This document shows positions 25,004 through 33,889 of a stretch of 64,000 nucleotides of DNA, piece after piece. Made by a program: the position numbers and the translations under genes. The notes below the pieces were generated by a model. The model did no database searches, was not told the DNA's origin, and was given only the letters and a program-made list of their open reading frames with translations. How positions within the stretch are numbered: position 1 is the stretch's first letter; the number at the start of each line of letters is the position of its first letter. Source of the stretch: UBA10908 sp964608965 (lineage in GTDB: Bacteria > Bacillota > Clostridia > Peptostreptococcales > Anaerovoracaceae); NCBI GenBank assembly GCA_964608965.1, contig CAZSPZ010000005.1, positions 16,318 to 80,317 on the forward strand, read 5' to 3'.

Positions 25004-25546
25004 ATGATGCGGTACGGTTGCTATATTGAGTCCCCGGTGGGGAAATTACAGGTTGTCGAAAAAAACGGAGAGTTGACGCACGTTCTGTTCTGTTCCAGAA
25101 GAGAACCAAAGCCGGTTACAGAGAACGGGCACGAAGTTCTTGCTAAAGTTCTGGGGAAGACGGTATATTTCGAGGAAAAGATGACACCGGTTCTTAAGCA
25201 GGCAAAAAAAGAATTGGAAGAATATTTTGACGGAAAACGTAAAGCATTTGATATTCCTTTAGCTCCGGAAGGCACGGAATTTCAGTTGAAAGCATGGGAA
25301 GGCCTGCGTACGATACCGTACGGCGAAACACGCACCTATAAGCAGATGGCCGAATATGCCTGCTGCCCGAAAGGGTATCGCGCAATAGGTCTGGCTAACA
25401 ACAGAAATCCTATAAGCATCATCGTTCCTTGCCACAGAGTAATCGGTTCAAACGGCAAACTTGTCGGTTTTGGCGGTGGCTTGGATAAAAAAGAACTTCT
25501 TTTGAATTTAGAGAAAAACGAGTCAAAGGCGACCGCAAAAGCATGA
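25004..25546 (+). CDS. ogt: Methylated-DNA-protein-cysteine methyltransferase
   Basis: 180 residues. The active-site motif is IVPCHRVIG (nucleophile Cys about residue 143), preceded by the helix-turn-helix YGETRTYKQMAEY and the arginine-finger region KGYRAIGLANNRNP. It removes alkyl groups from O6-guanine in a suicidal reaction. Start is ATG 25004 after AAGGAGATAG. The stop overlaps mtaB by 4 bp (ATGA). Confidence 0.93.
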   Translation: MMRYGCYIESPVGKLQVVEKNGELTHVLFCSRREPKPVTENGHEVLAKVLGKTVYFEEKMTPVLKQAKKELEEYFDGKRKAFDIPLAPEGTEFQLKAWEGLRTIPYGETRTYKQMAEYACCPKGYRAIGLANNRNPISIIVPCHRVIGSNGKLVGFGGGLDKKELLLNLEKNESKATAKA

Positions 25547-26889
25547 TAAGAACTGTCGGATTCTATACGTTGGGATGCAAGGTCAATCAATACGAAACGC
25601 AAAGCGTGGCGGAAAATTTTCTGAATGCGGGATACCGTGTGGTGAAAGAAGAGGAGCCGGCCGATGTATATGTAGTCAATACGTGTACTGTCACTCGGTT
25701 GGCGGATCGAAAATCCAGGCAATATATCCGCAAGATGAAAAGATTGAATCCTGCGGCTGTCATCGTGATCATGGGTTGCTATCCGCAGACGAATCCCGTA
25801 GAAGTTTTGGACTTGCTTGGTGCGGATATCGTCATGGGCACCACGGATAAAGGAAAAGCGGTTGAGTTTGTAGAACAATTTCTCAAAAACAAAGAGATGC
25901 AAAATCATGTGCGGGAGACACGGGTTCTTGAAACGCAGTACGCGGAAGGGCATTCTGCCGTCGGACTCGATTCTCAATCCAGGGCGTTAATTAAAATTCA
26001 AGACGGTTGCGACAGGTTTTGCTCTTACTGCGTTATTCCGTATTCCCGAGGCGCCATTCGCTCCAGACCTCTTGAAGCGATCGTGCAAGAGGCGCAAACC
26101 CTGCTTGCGCGAGGATATAAGGAACTGGTGCTCACAGGGATCAATACCGCGCTCTACGGTGCGGAAGAGGGCTTTCCAACGACTTCGGACGGCGCAGCAG
26201 GTGTGGAGTCCATCGTCAGTAGATTGAACGCTTTGCCGGGAGATTTTCGCATACGGCTGGGCTCCCTGGAGCCGACCGTTGTGAATGCGGACTATGTCCG
26301 AGGGCTCCTGAAGTACGAGAAGCTATGCCGTCATCTTCACCTTTCTGTTCAAAGCGGCAGCGACGAAATCATCCGTGCAATGAACAGACATTATAAAATA
26401 CAAGATTATTTAGATATTGTTCGGGTTCTTCGGGATTTCGATCCGCACTACGGCATTACGACGGATATTATCACGGGTTTTCCGGGGGAAACGGAAAGCG
26501 ATTTTCAAAAGAGCGTTGAGCTTGTCAAAAAAGTCGGATATTTAAAGGTGCATGCATTCCCATATTCACAGAGACTCTATACATCGGCAGCACAAATGGA
26601 CAATCAGGTGTCGGCACCGATAAAAAAAGAGCGAAACAGAAAACTCATAGAAGTTGCAGCCAACGTATCGTTGCAATATCGGCAGTCGTTGCAAGGTTCT
26701 TTGCAAAGAGTTCTTATAGAAGGCCCCGCGGGACACAAACAGGGTCAACATCTTTGGAAAGGGCATGCGGATAATTTTACGGAAATCTTTTTCCCGCATC
26801 CGGAAGACAGCGATATCGCAAACCGGTTCATCAACCTTGTAGCGCTGCAACCATTTGAAGATGGCCTCCTTGGCCGAAAGGAAGAATAA
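25543..26889 (+). CDS. mtaB: tRNA t6A37 C2-methylthiotransferase MtaB
   Basis: 448 residues. It begins with the MtaB-type TLGCKVNQYET (first cluster cysteine), has further Cys in VNTCTVT and MGCYPQT, the radical-SAM CDRFCSYC, and a C-terminal TRAM-like region. It converts t6A to ms2t6A at tRNA position 37. It is translationally coupled to ogt. Confidence 0.95.
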   Translation: MIRTVGFYTLGCKVNQYETQSVAENFLNAGYRVVKEEEPADVYVVNTCTVTRLADRKSRQYIRKMKRLNPAAVIVIMGCYPQTNPVEVLDLLGADIVMGTTDKGKAVEFVEQFLKNKEMQNHVRETRVLETQYAEGHSAVGLDSQSRALIKIQDGCDRFCSYCVIPYSRGAIRSRPLEAIVQEAQTLLARGYKELVLTGINTALYGAEEGFPTTSDGAAGVESIVSRLNALPGDFRIRLGSLEPTVVNADYVRGLLKYEKLCRHLHLSVQSGSDEIIRAMNRHYKIQDYLDIVRVLRDFDPHYGITTDIITGFPGETESDFQKSVELVKKVGYLKVHAFPYSQRLYTSAAQMDNQVSAPIKKERNRKLIEVAANVSLQYRQSLQGSLQRVLIEGPAGHKQGQHLWKGHADNFTEIFFPHPEDSDIANRFINLVALQPFEDGLLGRKEE

Positions 26890-26890
26890 C

Positions 26891-27232
26891 ATGTCTGATT
26901 GTATTTTCTGTAAAATCGCCAACAAGGAAATTCCTTCGGAGGCTGTTTACGAGGATGACAAAATTTATTCATTTTACGATCTTCAGCCGCAAGCTCCTGT
27001 TCATGTGCTGATTATCCCCAAAAAACATTTGGATTCCCTGGATGACACGCAGCCCCACGACGCTGCTCTGCTGGCACATCTCCTTCTTAAAGTGAAAGAT
27101 ATTGCCAAAGATCTTGGTCTGGAAAACGGATATCGACTCGTCGCCAATACAGGAGAAGACGGCATGCAATCGGTCAAGCATCTTCATTTTCACCTTTTAG
27201 GCAAGCGCAAGATGATTTGGCCTCCGGGCTGA
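26891..27232 (+). CDS. HIT-family nucleotide-binding hydrolase (Hint-like)
   Basis: 113 residues from ATG 26891 (MSDCIFCKIANKEIPS). The zinc-type CxxC (CIFC) near the start and the histidine triad HLHFHLLG at the end define the Hint branch. These enzymes hydrolyse purine nucleotide phosphoramidates such as AMP-lysine. The start lies 1 bp after the mtaB stop, and an in-frame extension to 26855 lies inside mtaB. Confidence 0.92.
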   Translation: MSDCIFCKIANKEIPSEAVYEDDKIYSFYDLQPQAPVHVLIIPKKHLDSLDDTQPHDAALLAHLLLKVKDIAKDLGLENGYRLVANTGEDGMQSVKHLHFHLLGKRKMIWPPG

Positions 27233-27277
27233 TATCGATTGTTCGATCGGTTGCGGCTCTGTCAACGTAAAAAAGTG

Positions 27278-27306
27278 CTTGCAAAGGCATTCTTTAATAT
27301 GTATAA
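27278..27306 (+). promoter_or_regulatory. rpsU promoter
   Basis: TTGCAA (27278-27283), 17-bp spacer, TATAAT (27301-27306), 73 bp before the rpsU start; GAGGAGGTGA is its ribosome site. Confidence 0.78.
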
Positions 27307-27379
27307 TACCTTTTGTTACAGACGAATTCGCCTGCGATGCAGGACGGTTCTCAAAGAAGTGAGGAGGTGAAACGAAGTT

Positions 27380-27562
27380 ATGGCACAAGTTATAGTAAGA
27401 GAAAACGAAAGCTTGGAAAGTGCTCTTAAAAGATTTAAGCGCTCTTGTGCTAGAGACGGCGTCATGTCCGAACTCAGGAAGAGAGAACACTACGAAAAGC
27501 CCAGTGTTAAGCGGAAAAAGAAATCCGAAGCAGCAAGGAAAAAAGCAAATAAAAAGTTTTAG
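27380..27562 (+). CDS. rpsU: 30S ribosomal protein S21
   Basis: 60 residues: AQVIVRENESLESALKRFKR at the start (conserved) and a lysine/arginine-rich end. It binds near the anti-Shine-Dalgarno end of 16S rRNA. It has its own promoter and terminator. The usual Firmicute partner yqeY is not adjacent. Confidence 0.97.
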   Translation: MAQVIVRENESLESALKRFKRSCARDGVMSELRKREHYEKPSVKRKKKSEAARKKANKKF

Positions 27563-27588
27563 TTCCATGCTCTAAAAGAACAATCACC

Positions 27589-27613
27589 AAAGGACGGCTG
27601 TGCCGTCCTTTTT
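27589..27613 (+). terminator. rpsU terminator
   Basis: AAAGGACGGC-TGT-GCCGTCCTTT followed by TT; a 10-bp stem 27 bp after the stop. Confidence 0.88.
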
Positions 27614-27621
27614 CAATGGTT

Positions 27622-27876
27622 TTATATTTTTTCTAAAGGGGCCGCAATCCCGTGCCGTTTCAATTTATAGTAGAAGCCCTGCTTGGAAAGCCTTAACTTT
27701 CGTGCCGCCTCCGCGTGCGAAGCGCTTTGCGCGATCGCATCAATCAGGATATCTTTTTCTATGCCGTCCATGATTTCTTTCAGGGATTTTTCTTTGCCGA
27801 GCGGATACATGATGGTATTGTTTTCCACACGATTCCAAATATAGTCGGTCAGGTCTTCCTTATGTATTGAAGCCAC
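27622..27876 (-). pseudogene. Detached Fis-type HTH end of the sigma-54 activator
   Basis: 84 codons. ASIHKEDLTDYI followed by the Fis helix-turn-helix SHAEAARKLRLSKQGFYYKLKRHGI is exactly the C-terminal part expected of the activator encoded immediately upstream (27860-28963), but it is in a different frame and overlaps that gene's end. It has no ribosome site of its own that I can see. Best read as the displaced DNA-binding domain of one broken gene. Confidence 0.75.
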
Positions 27877-28963
27877 TTTCGATGACCCCTCGCAGCTCTC
27901 TTACATTGCCGGGCCAATGGTATGTTTCGAACAGGTCTCTTACCTCTTCGCCGACACCCTTTATATCGCTTTGCATGCGTTGGTTGTAAAGGCCGATAAA
28001 ATAGTCCGTCAGCTGACAGATGTCTTCTCTGCGCTCGCGAAGAGGAGGCACGCGCAATTGCACGGAGCCAAGGCGATAAAATAAATCTTCTCTTAAGGTC
28101 TGATCTTCGACGCAGCGAATAGGGGCTTTATTCATGGCGGATATAATTCTTACATCCACAACGATAGGGTTTGACCCTCCGACCCGGGTGATTTTTTTAT
28201 CTTCAATCGCCTTTAATAATTTTGCCTGGACACTCATGTCCATCGAATTGACTTCGTCCAGAAAAAGCGTTCCGCCGTCCGCCACTTCAAACAGTCCCAT
28301 TCGATTTTCTGCTCCGGTAAAACTGCCTTTTACTGTGCCGAAAAGAATACTTTCCAATAAGGTTGCAGGTATGGCGGCGCAATTCTGCGAAATAAACTTC
28401 GCATTTCTTCTGCTTCCTTCCTTGTGTAAAGACTGGGCAACCAATTCTTTGCCTGTCCCCGTTTCTCCATAAATCAAAACGCTTGAATCCGTTTTAGCGA
28501 TTTTTTGTATTTTATTTTTCAGCTGCATCATCTTTTCGGATTGTCCGATAATATCTTCTATTTCGTATAAATCACTCTGCCTCTCCAGTTTTGCGGTGGA
28601 TAAGACAATCTTTTCCTTCTGATAACTTGCAACTTCTACGGCGCCCACCAACTTTCCCTTTTCAACCAAGGGAAGTGCACTGATGATGCCGTCAATCGTT
28701 TCATTATTGTAGGTGGTAAACCTTTGCGCCACATTGAGCTGAGGCTTTCCTGTTTTGAGAACGCTCCATACGATGCTGTTTTCTTTTGTAAGTCCTTTAT
28801 ATACATCGAAAATAGATTTTCCCAGCATTTCATCCTGCTTCATGCTGTTTATATCGGGACGCACTAAATGGTAATATCGGATGATGCCATTTTTATCGGT
28901 AATCAGCGCGCTATCCATGTAATTAAAGATATTCAATATTTGGTTGGCATATTTTGCTAACAT
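27860..28963 (-). pseudogene. Sigma-54-dependent activator (PAS + AAA+), frameshifted before its DNA-binding domain
   Basis: 367 codons. Residues ~1-120 are a PAS-like sensor, then AAA+: GETGTGKE (Walker A, 166-172), GSFTGA (the sigma-54 contact loop, a GAFTGA variant), GGTLFLDEVNSM (Walker B) and WPGNVRELRGVIESGFN, followed by a stop. Homologues of this RocR-type group continue a few residues further into xIHKEDLPDYI and a Fis HTH, which here appears in another frame from 27876 on. About 6-8 codons plus a frame are missing, so a small deletion fits. Start ATG 28963 follows GGAGGTGAAG. Its presumed target is the divergent opine-dehydrogenase gene. A sequencing error cannot be excluded. Confidence 0.8.
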
Positions 28964-29011
28964 CGCTTCACCTCCGCAGGTAAAAATATTTTACCCCCTT
29001 TAGAAATGAAA

Positions 29012-29027
29012 GTCAAAATATTTTGAC
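29012..29027. promoter_or_regulatory. Candidate upstream activating site (16-bp perfect palindrome)
   Basis: GTCAAAATATTTTGAC is a perfect palindrome about 95 bp upstream of the -24 element and about 50 bp from the activator start. Position and symmetry fit the enhancer of a sigma-54 activator. A related AAAATATTTTA lies at 28983-28993. Confidence 0.55.
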
Positions 29028-29080
29028 TTCACAATCATATCCTCAAGAATGATTTCTGTCTAACATTGCGGCATATAAAG

Positions 29081-29106
29081 CGTTTCGAACATAATTTGGC
29101 GAAACG
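29081..29106. promoter_or_regulatory. Inverted repeat just upstream of the sigma-54 promoter
   Basis: CGTTTCG (29081-29087) and CGAAACG (29100-29106) with a 12-bp spacer, ending 7 bp before the -24 element. It could be a second regulator site; too close to the promoter for a typical enhancer. Confidence 0.35.
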
Positions 29107-29113
29107 GCAATTC

Positions 29114-29129
29114 TGGCATATTAATTGCA
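29114..29129 (+). promoter_or_regulatory. Sigma-54 (-24/-12) promoter of the opine dehydrogenase gene
   Basis: TGGCAT-N5-TTGCA, with GG and GC exactly 12 bp apart, is a near-perfect match to the RpoN consensus. It lies 93 bp upstream of the gene's ATG and is divergent from a sigma-54 activator gene. Confidence 0.85.
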
Positions 29130-29221
29130 AATACTATATGTTGCTGAAAGATTTTGCGTGGCAGGAACAAGAACGTTCCCTGCCGCAACGGGTAAAGAGC
29201 AATGAAAAGCAGGAGGATAAA

Positions 29222-30298
29222 ATGAAAGTAGGAGTTTTAGGATCCGGTAACGGTGCACACGCCTTAGCCTTTGAATGGGCAAGGGCAGGCCACGATGTCT
29301 TTATGTTCGATTTTCCGCAGTTCGATGCAATCGACAAAATTGCAAAAAAAGGAGGCATTGAATGCCAGGGAGAAATGGAAGGTTACCAGAAACTTTCCTA
29401 TGCCGGCAGCGATATTGAAAAAGTGCTGGACGGCGCTGAAATAATTTTTGCCGTAGGCCCTGCCTATAGTACGGCTCCATTCGCGGAAGCCTGCAAACCT
29501 TACGCAAAAGCGGGGCAGGTTTATGTTATATGCCCGGCTTCCATGTCCGGCGCCATCGTTTTTAAGCAGATACTCGGCCTGGATCTTTTGGACGACAGCA
29601 TCGTTGTTGCCGAAACCTCCACGCTGCCTTATGCCGCAAGGCTTGTGGAACCGGGTACGGTTTTCATTCACAACAGGCTCAAAGGCGGCTTATATATTGC
29701 AGCTTTGCCTTCCAAAGCGAACGATAAAGTTTTTAAGATGGTGAAGCCTGTTCACGATACAATGGAATTGGTGGACAATGTGTGGCAGACCACATTTCAG
29801 AATGCAAATCCCGTCATTCATCCTGCCATCAGCCTTTTGAATGTCGCTCTTATCGAAAGAACAGGAGGCAACTTCTTATTCTACGAAGAAGGAGTCACGC
29901 CCGCGGTAGGCCGTTTGATCAAAGCGGTGGACGACGAAAAAATTGCAATCGGGGCGAAGTTGGGCGTTCATATTATGAGAGACACCAAGCTCGGTTTGCT
30001 TCAGGGCTATCAAGCGGTTGACAGCTACGATATCGGCTATTCCACTGCGCCCGGATACAAAGGGATTATGGCGCAGCATTCCCTTGACTACAGATATTTT
30101 AACGAAGATGTGGGCTACGGGTTAGTGTATATGACCGATTTCGCCCGTCGCATCGGCGTACCCACCCCAATTATGGATTCAATCATCAATATTGTTTCCG
30201 TTTTAATGGAGATAGATTATAGGGCGCAAGGTGCAAGGACTCTTAAAAAATTAGGCCTGGATCAATATAATCTGGAGGATTTTGTCAATAAATTTTAA
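29222..30298 (+). CDS. NAD(P)-dependent opine dehydrogenase-family protein
   Basis: 358 residues from ATG 29222 after AGGAGG; reading further upstream crosses the promoter. The N-terminal Rossmann motif is VLGSGNGAHALAFEWARAGHDV. The C-terminal octopine/nopaline dehydrogenase domain contains NPVIHPAISLLN with the conserved His-containing region. The family reduces an imine formed between an amino acid and an alpha-keto acid, or runs in reverse to degrade opines. It is driven by a sigma-54 promoter, so probably induced by a specific amino acid or opine. It is a monocistronic unit with its own terminator. Confidence 0.87.
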   Translation: MKVGVLGSGNGAHALAFEWARAGHDVFMFDFPQFDAIDKIAKKGGIECQGEMEGYQKLSYAGSDIEKVLDGAEIIFAVGPAYSTAPFAEACKPYAKAGQVYVICPASMSGAIVFKQILGLDLLDDSIVVAETSTLPYAARLVEPGTVFIHNRLKGGLYIAALPSKANDKVFKMVKPVHDTMELVDNVWQTTFQNANPVIHPAISLLNVALIERTGGNFLFYEEGVTPAVGRLIKAVDDEKIAIGAKLGVHIMRDTKLGLLQGYQAVDSYDIGYSTAPGYKGIMAQHSLDYRYFNEDVGYGLVYMTDFARRIGVPTPIMDSIINIVSVLMEIDYRAQGARTLKKLGLDQYNLEDFVNKF

Positions 30299-30322
30299 TG
30301 AACCGACAATGATTTGAAATTC

Positions 30323-30349
30323 AAAAATAGCCCCTCGGGGGCTATTTTT
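30323..30349 (+). terminator. Terminator after the opine dehydrogenase gene
   Basis: AAAAATAGCCCC-TC-GGGGGCTATTTTT, a 12-bp stem with its own T-run. Confidence 0.9.
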
Positions 30350-30350
30350 G

Positions 30351-30359
30351 TGATATAAT
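30351..30359 (+). promoter_or_regulatory. Extended -10 promoter of the phoH operon
   Basis: TGATATAAT is a perfect extended -10 element (TGnTATAAT). It starts 1-2 bp after the preceding terminator, whose GC stem occupies the -35 position, so there is no -35 box. Confidence 0.65.
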
Positions 30360-30392
30360 ACCAATAATTATAACTAATTTCAGGAGGTGCGC

Positions 30393-31361
30393 TTGAGCGA
30401 ATTAAAAATTACACCTACAGAGTCCGTTGCGCCAAACGAAGTCTTTGGTATTTTAGATGTCAACCTGAAAAGCATAGAGAAAGATTGCAATGTCGAAATC
30501 GTGTTTCGCGGAGATGAAATTGTTATAACCGGCGAAGAATGCGAACGTGCGGCTGAAATTATCAACGAGATGTACGCTGTGGTAGGCAGCGGGCAAATAT
30601 TGGACGAGCAAAAAGTCAGCTACATCATGACGCTTTCAAAGGACGGTATTTCTTATACCCAGAGCAGCTTATCAAAAGATGTCATTTGCTTTACGTACAG
30701 AGGAAAGCCGCTTAAAGCCAAGACCTTGGGCCAAAAGGAATACGTCACTGCCATTCAGAATAACGATATCGTATTCGGCATAGGTCCTGCCGGAACAGGG
30801 AAAACATATATTGCTGTGGCCATGGCTGTCAGCGCATTAAAAAACAAGGAAGTCGAAAGAATCATATTAGCGCGGCCGGCAGTGGAAGCAGGCGAGCGCC
30901 TGGGGTTCCTTCCCGGAGATTTACAGGAAAAAGTGGATCCGTATCTTCGTCCTTTATACGATGCTTTATACGATATATTGGGACGGGAAAGCTCGCTTCG
31001 CCTAAAGGAAAAAGAAACCATAGAAGTTGTGCCTTTGGCTTACATGCGCGGACGCACGCTGGACAATGCCTTTATCATTTTGGATGAAGCGCAGAATTCT
31101 ACGAAAGAGCAAATGAAAATGTTTCTGACTCGCATGGGCTTTGGCTCCAAGGTAATCGTTACGGGCGACATTACGCAAATTGACCTGCCAAAAGGAAAGC
31201 GTTCCGGGCTGATAGACGCCACACATATTCTTAAGGGTGTGGAGGGCATAGCTTTTGCCGAGTTGACGGACAGCGATGTAGTAAGACATCCCCTGGTTCG
31301 CCGCATCGTGAACGCATACGAGCATTATCTTAAAAAACATCCCGAATGGAACGAGGAGTAA
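30393..31361 (+). CDS. PhoH-family P-loop ATPase
   Basis: 322 residues from TTG 30393, 6 bp after AGGAGG; the GTG at 30387 overlaps that site and is unlikely. Walker A is GIGPAGTGKTY, Walker B IILDEAQN, and VTGDITQIDLP with SGL follows, as in the PhoH/PhoL family. These are cytosolic ATPases linked to RNA metabolism, usually next to ybeY as here (2 bp apart). Confidence 0.93.
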   Translation: MSELKITPTESVAPNEVFGILDVNLKSIEKDCNVEIVFRGDEIVITGEECERAAEIINEMYAVVGSGQILDEQKVSYIMTLSKDGISYTQSSLSKDVICFTYRGKPLKAKTLGQKEYVTAIQNNDIVFGIGPAGTGKTYIAVAMAVSALKNKEVERIILARPAVEAGERLGFLPGDLQEKVDPYLRPLYDALYDILGRESSLRLKEKETIEVVPLAYMRGRTLDNAFIILDEAQNSTKEQMKMFLTRMGFGSKVIVTGDITQIDLPKGKRSGLIDATHILKGVEGIAFAELTDSDVVRHPLVRRIVNAYEHYLKKHPEWNEE

Positions 31362-31362
31362 C

Positions 31363-31842
31363 ATGCTGTTATATTTTGACGACGAAGAGCAAATAGGACA
31401 AAATATCAAAAATTATATGCAGGAGGCTGCAGTTCTTTGTGCAAAGGAAGAAGACTTAGACGAAGAACGCCTTTCTGTCAGTGTTTCTTTTGTGGACGAA
31501 GAGGAGATACGTAAGCTGAACCGCGAATATCGGGACAATGATTCCGTTACGGATGTGCTTTCGTTTCCGCAGTTTGACGGCATAGAATATCTTACGGATT
31601 TCGAAGAAATCAGCCTGGGCGACGTCGTAATCTGCCGCAGTGTGGCAGAGCGGCAAGCTCTAGAGTACGGGCATTCGCTCGAAAGAGAATACTTATATCT
31701 TTTTACGCACAGCGTGTTTCACTTATTGGGCTATGATCACATGGAGGAAGCAGAAAAAAAATTGATGCGCGAAAAAGAAGAGCGTGTCATGACGAAGTTA
31801 TTACTGCCCCGCAACAGCATTGGAGGCGATATTCTTGAATGA
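31363..31842 (+). CDS. ybeY: Endoribonuclease YbeY (16S rRNA maturation)
   Basis: 159 residues with the metal motif HSVFHLLGYDH (HxxxHxxxxxH) near residue 120 and TDVLSFPQ before it. It is a single-strand RNase in 16S 3' processing and ribosome quality control. The 3' end overlaps the cdd start by 8 bp; no dgkA lies between them. Confidence 0.95.
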   Translation: MLLYFDDEEQIGQNIKNYMQEAAVLCAKEEDLDEERLSVSVSFVDEEEIRKLNREYRDNDSVTDVLSFPQFDGIEYLTDFEEISLGDVVICRSVAERQALEYGHSLEREYLYLFTHSVFHLLGYDHMEEAEKKLMREKEERVMTKLLLPRNSIGGDILE

Positions 31843-32212
31843 TAAAGAACTGTTTGAAATAGCAAAAAAGGCCGTGGATCATGCCTATGCGCCGTATTCG
31901 AAATTTAAAGTCGGCGCTGCGTTGTTAACAAAAGACGGGCATATATTTACAGGGGTTAACGTGGAGAATTCCTCTTTCGGAGCTACGATATGCGCGGAGC
32001 GAACCGCTTTTGTAAAAGCTGTTTCAGAAGGCTTTAAGGAGTTTTCGTCCATAGCGGTGACCAGCAGCAGCGGGAAAGCCTGGCCTTGCGGAATTTGTCG
32101 TCAGTTTATGTATGAATTCGGAGACGAGCTGACTGTGATCACCGGCAGCGATGCCGAACATTTGGAAAAGCATACGATCAAAGAATTGCTATTGGAGGGG
32201 TTTCGATTATGA
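31835..32212 (+). CDS. cdd: Cytidine deaminase
   Basis: 125 residues from TTG 31835, 8 bp after GGAGG; an earlier in-frame TTG at 31820 overlaps that site. The zinc and catalytic motifs CAER (Cys, Glu) and PCGICRQ (two Cys) are intact, with the YAPYSKFKVGAAL and NVENSSFG substrate segments. It deaminates cytidine/deoxycytidine. It is embedded between ybeY and era and overlaps both. Confidence 0.95.
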   Translation: MNDKELFEIAKKAVDHAYAPYSKFKVGAALLTKDGHIFTGVNVENSSFGATICAERTAFVKAVSEGFKEFSSIAVTSSSGKAWPCGICRQFMYEFGDELTVITGSDAEHLEKHTIKELLLEGFRL

Positions 32213-33111
32213 AAACCGGATTTATCGGAATTGTCGGCAGACCCAATGTCGGCAAGTCTACGCTGCTCAACGCTATCTTGGGCGAAAAAATTGCCATAAC
32301 GACAGAAAAACCGCAAACCACAAGAAATACTATCAGAGGAATTTACACCAGGGAAGAAAACGGTTCGGATGATATGGGCTGCCAGATGGTTTTTATCGAC
32401 ACGCCCGGCATTCATAAACCAAAGAATAAACTGGGAAGTTTTATGACGGATGCCGCAACCAATACGCTTAAAGAAGTTGATGTCATTCTTTTTCTGGTTG
32501 ACGACGTGTATGCCGGAGAAGGCTCCGGAGATTCGTACATTGTTGAATTGCTGAAGCAAAACAGCACGCACAAAATACTCGTCATCAATAAAATCGATAA
32601 AATGGGACCGGAGAGTTTTCGCAAAACATACGAAACATACGAGGCGATGAATATTTTTGACGCCATCATCGGCACGCAAGCTAATATCGGACAAAATGTA
32701 GATGTATTGATTAACACGATCGAAGAATTGCTTGTAACGGGGCCGATGTATTTCCCGGCAGACATGATCACGGATTATCCGGAGCGCTTTCTTGTAAGTG
32801 AAATTATCCGGGAAAAAGTGTTGATGTATCTGAACGACGAAGTCCCCCATGGCGTTGCCGTAGAAATTGAAACATACGAAGAGCGTCCCAATATCACCAA
32901 TATAGGGGCAATCATCTATTGCGAGAAAAAATCCCATAAAGGAATTCTTATCGGCAAAGAAGGTAAAAAGTTGAAGGGGATAGGCAAGAGCGCGCGTTTG
33001 GAAATCGAAGCGCTTATCGGGACAAAAGTATTTCTGGAACTATGGGTTAAAGTAAAAGAAAACTGGCGGGACAACGAAGCGGCCATCAGCAATTTCGGAT
33101 ACAAAGGATAA
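32209..33111 (+). CDS. era: GTPase Era
   Basis: 300 residues. G1 is GRPNVGKST, G2 TTRN, G3 DTPGIHKPK and G4 NKIDK; the C-terminal KH domain has GKEGKKLKGIGKSAR. It assists 30S assembly through the 3' end of 16S rRNA. It overlaps cdd by 4 bp. Confidence 0.97.
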   Translation: MKTGFIGIVGRPNVGKSTLLNAILGEKIAITTEKPQTTRNTIRGIYTREENGSDDMGCQMVFIDTPGIHKPKNKLGSFMTDAATNTLKEVDVILFLVDDVYAGEGSGDSYIVELLKQNSTHKILVINKIDKMGPESFRKTYETYEAMNIFDAIIGTQANIGQNVDVLINTIEELLVTGPMYFPADMITDYPERFLVSEIIREKVLMYLNDEVPHGVAVEIETYEERPNITNIGAIIYCEKKSHKGILIGKEGKKLKGIGKSARLEIEALIGTKVFLELWVKVKENWRDNEAAISNFGYKG

Positions 33112-33113
33112 AA

Positions 33114-33857
33114 ATGTACACAGATACCGAAGCAGTCATATTGCGCCAGACGAAGAGTTTAAACGGACGTCGGATGATTCTGCTTTTTTCCAAGAAGTAC
33201 GGCAAAATCAGCGCAGGAAGTTCCATCAGCGAATCAGGCAAGAATAAGTCAGCCTTGGCTCTTCGCCCTTTTACTTACGGACGATATGAACTGTTTAAAA
33301 ACAAAGAGAGTTTTAACATCAACGGAGCCGAAGTGCTGAACAGCTTTTATCGTATCGGCGAAGATGTCGATAAGTATATGAACGCTTCGTATGTTCTTGA
33401 ATTTACGGATAAGCTGTTGCCCGAAGGAGAACCTTCGCCTGGGATTTTCAACCTGCTGATTGATTTTCTCTCGATGATGGAACAACGCAAGAGCGCTTAC
33501 GGGACATTGGTGTCGGGTTTTCTTTGCAAAGCGCTGTTTCAGGCAGGCAATGCGCCGATCCTGGACATGTGTGCAGCGTGCGGCGCAGCGGAACCTCTTT
33601 TGTTTTTTTCAGTGAAGGACGGAGGACTTCTTTGCGGGAATTGCGCAAGCGCTCAAGACCTCAATAACACATTGATATTTCCTGTGGGAGTGGTTATAAT
33701 CGACATACTAAAATATCTGTTTCAGCACCCGCTGCGCAGTTTGGAAACATTGGCGTTAAAGGATGATGTACAAAAGCAGGTAGATAAACTACTGAAAGCA
33801 TATATCGCGTATCACCTTGGAATAGAAGGTTTGAAAAGCGAAGGTTTAATAATCTAA
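33114..33857 (+). CDS. recO: DNA repair protein RecO
   Basis: 247 residues: an N-terminal OB fold (EAVILRQTKSLNGRRMILLFSKKYGKIS split by family positions) and a C-terminal zinc site formed by CAACG and CGNC. It loads RecA at gaps with RecR. It starts 2 bp after era, a standard Firmicute neighbour. Confidence 0.93.
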   Translation: MYTDTEAVILRQTKSLNGRRMILLFSKKYGKISAGSSISESGKNKSALALRPFTYGRYELFKNKESFNINGAEVLNSFYRIGEDVDKYMNASYVLEFTDKLLPEGEPSPGIFNLLIDFLSMMEQRKSAYGTLVSGFLCKALFQAGNAPILDMCAACGAAEPLLFFSVKDGGLLCGNCASAQDLNNTLIFPVGVVIIDILKYLFQHPLRSLETLALKDDVQKQVDKLLKAYIAYHLGIEGLKSEGLII

Positions 33858-33889
33858 AGTTGCACGGATTGCAGAGAAAGGGAAGTAAA

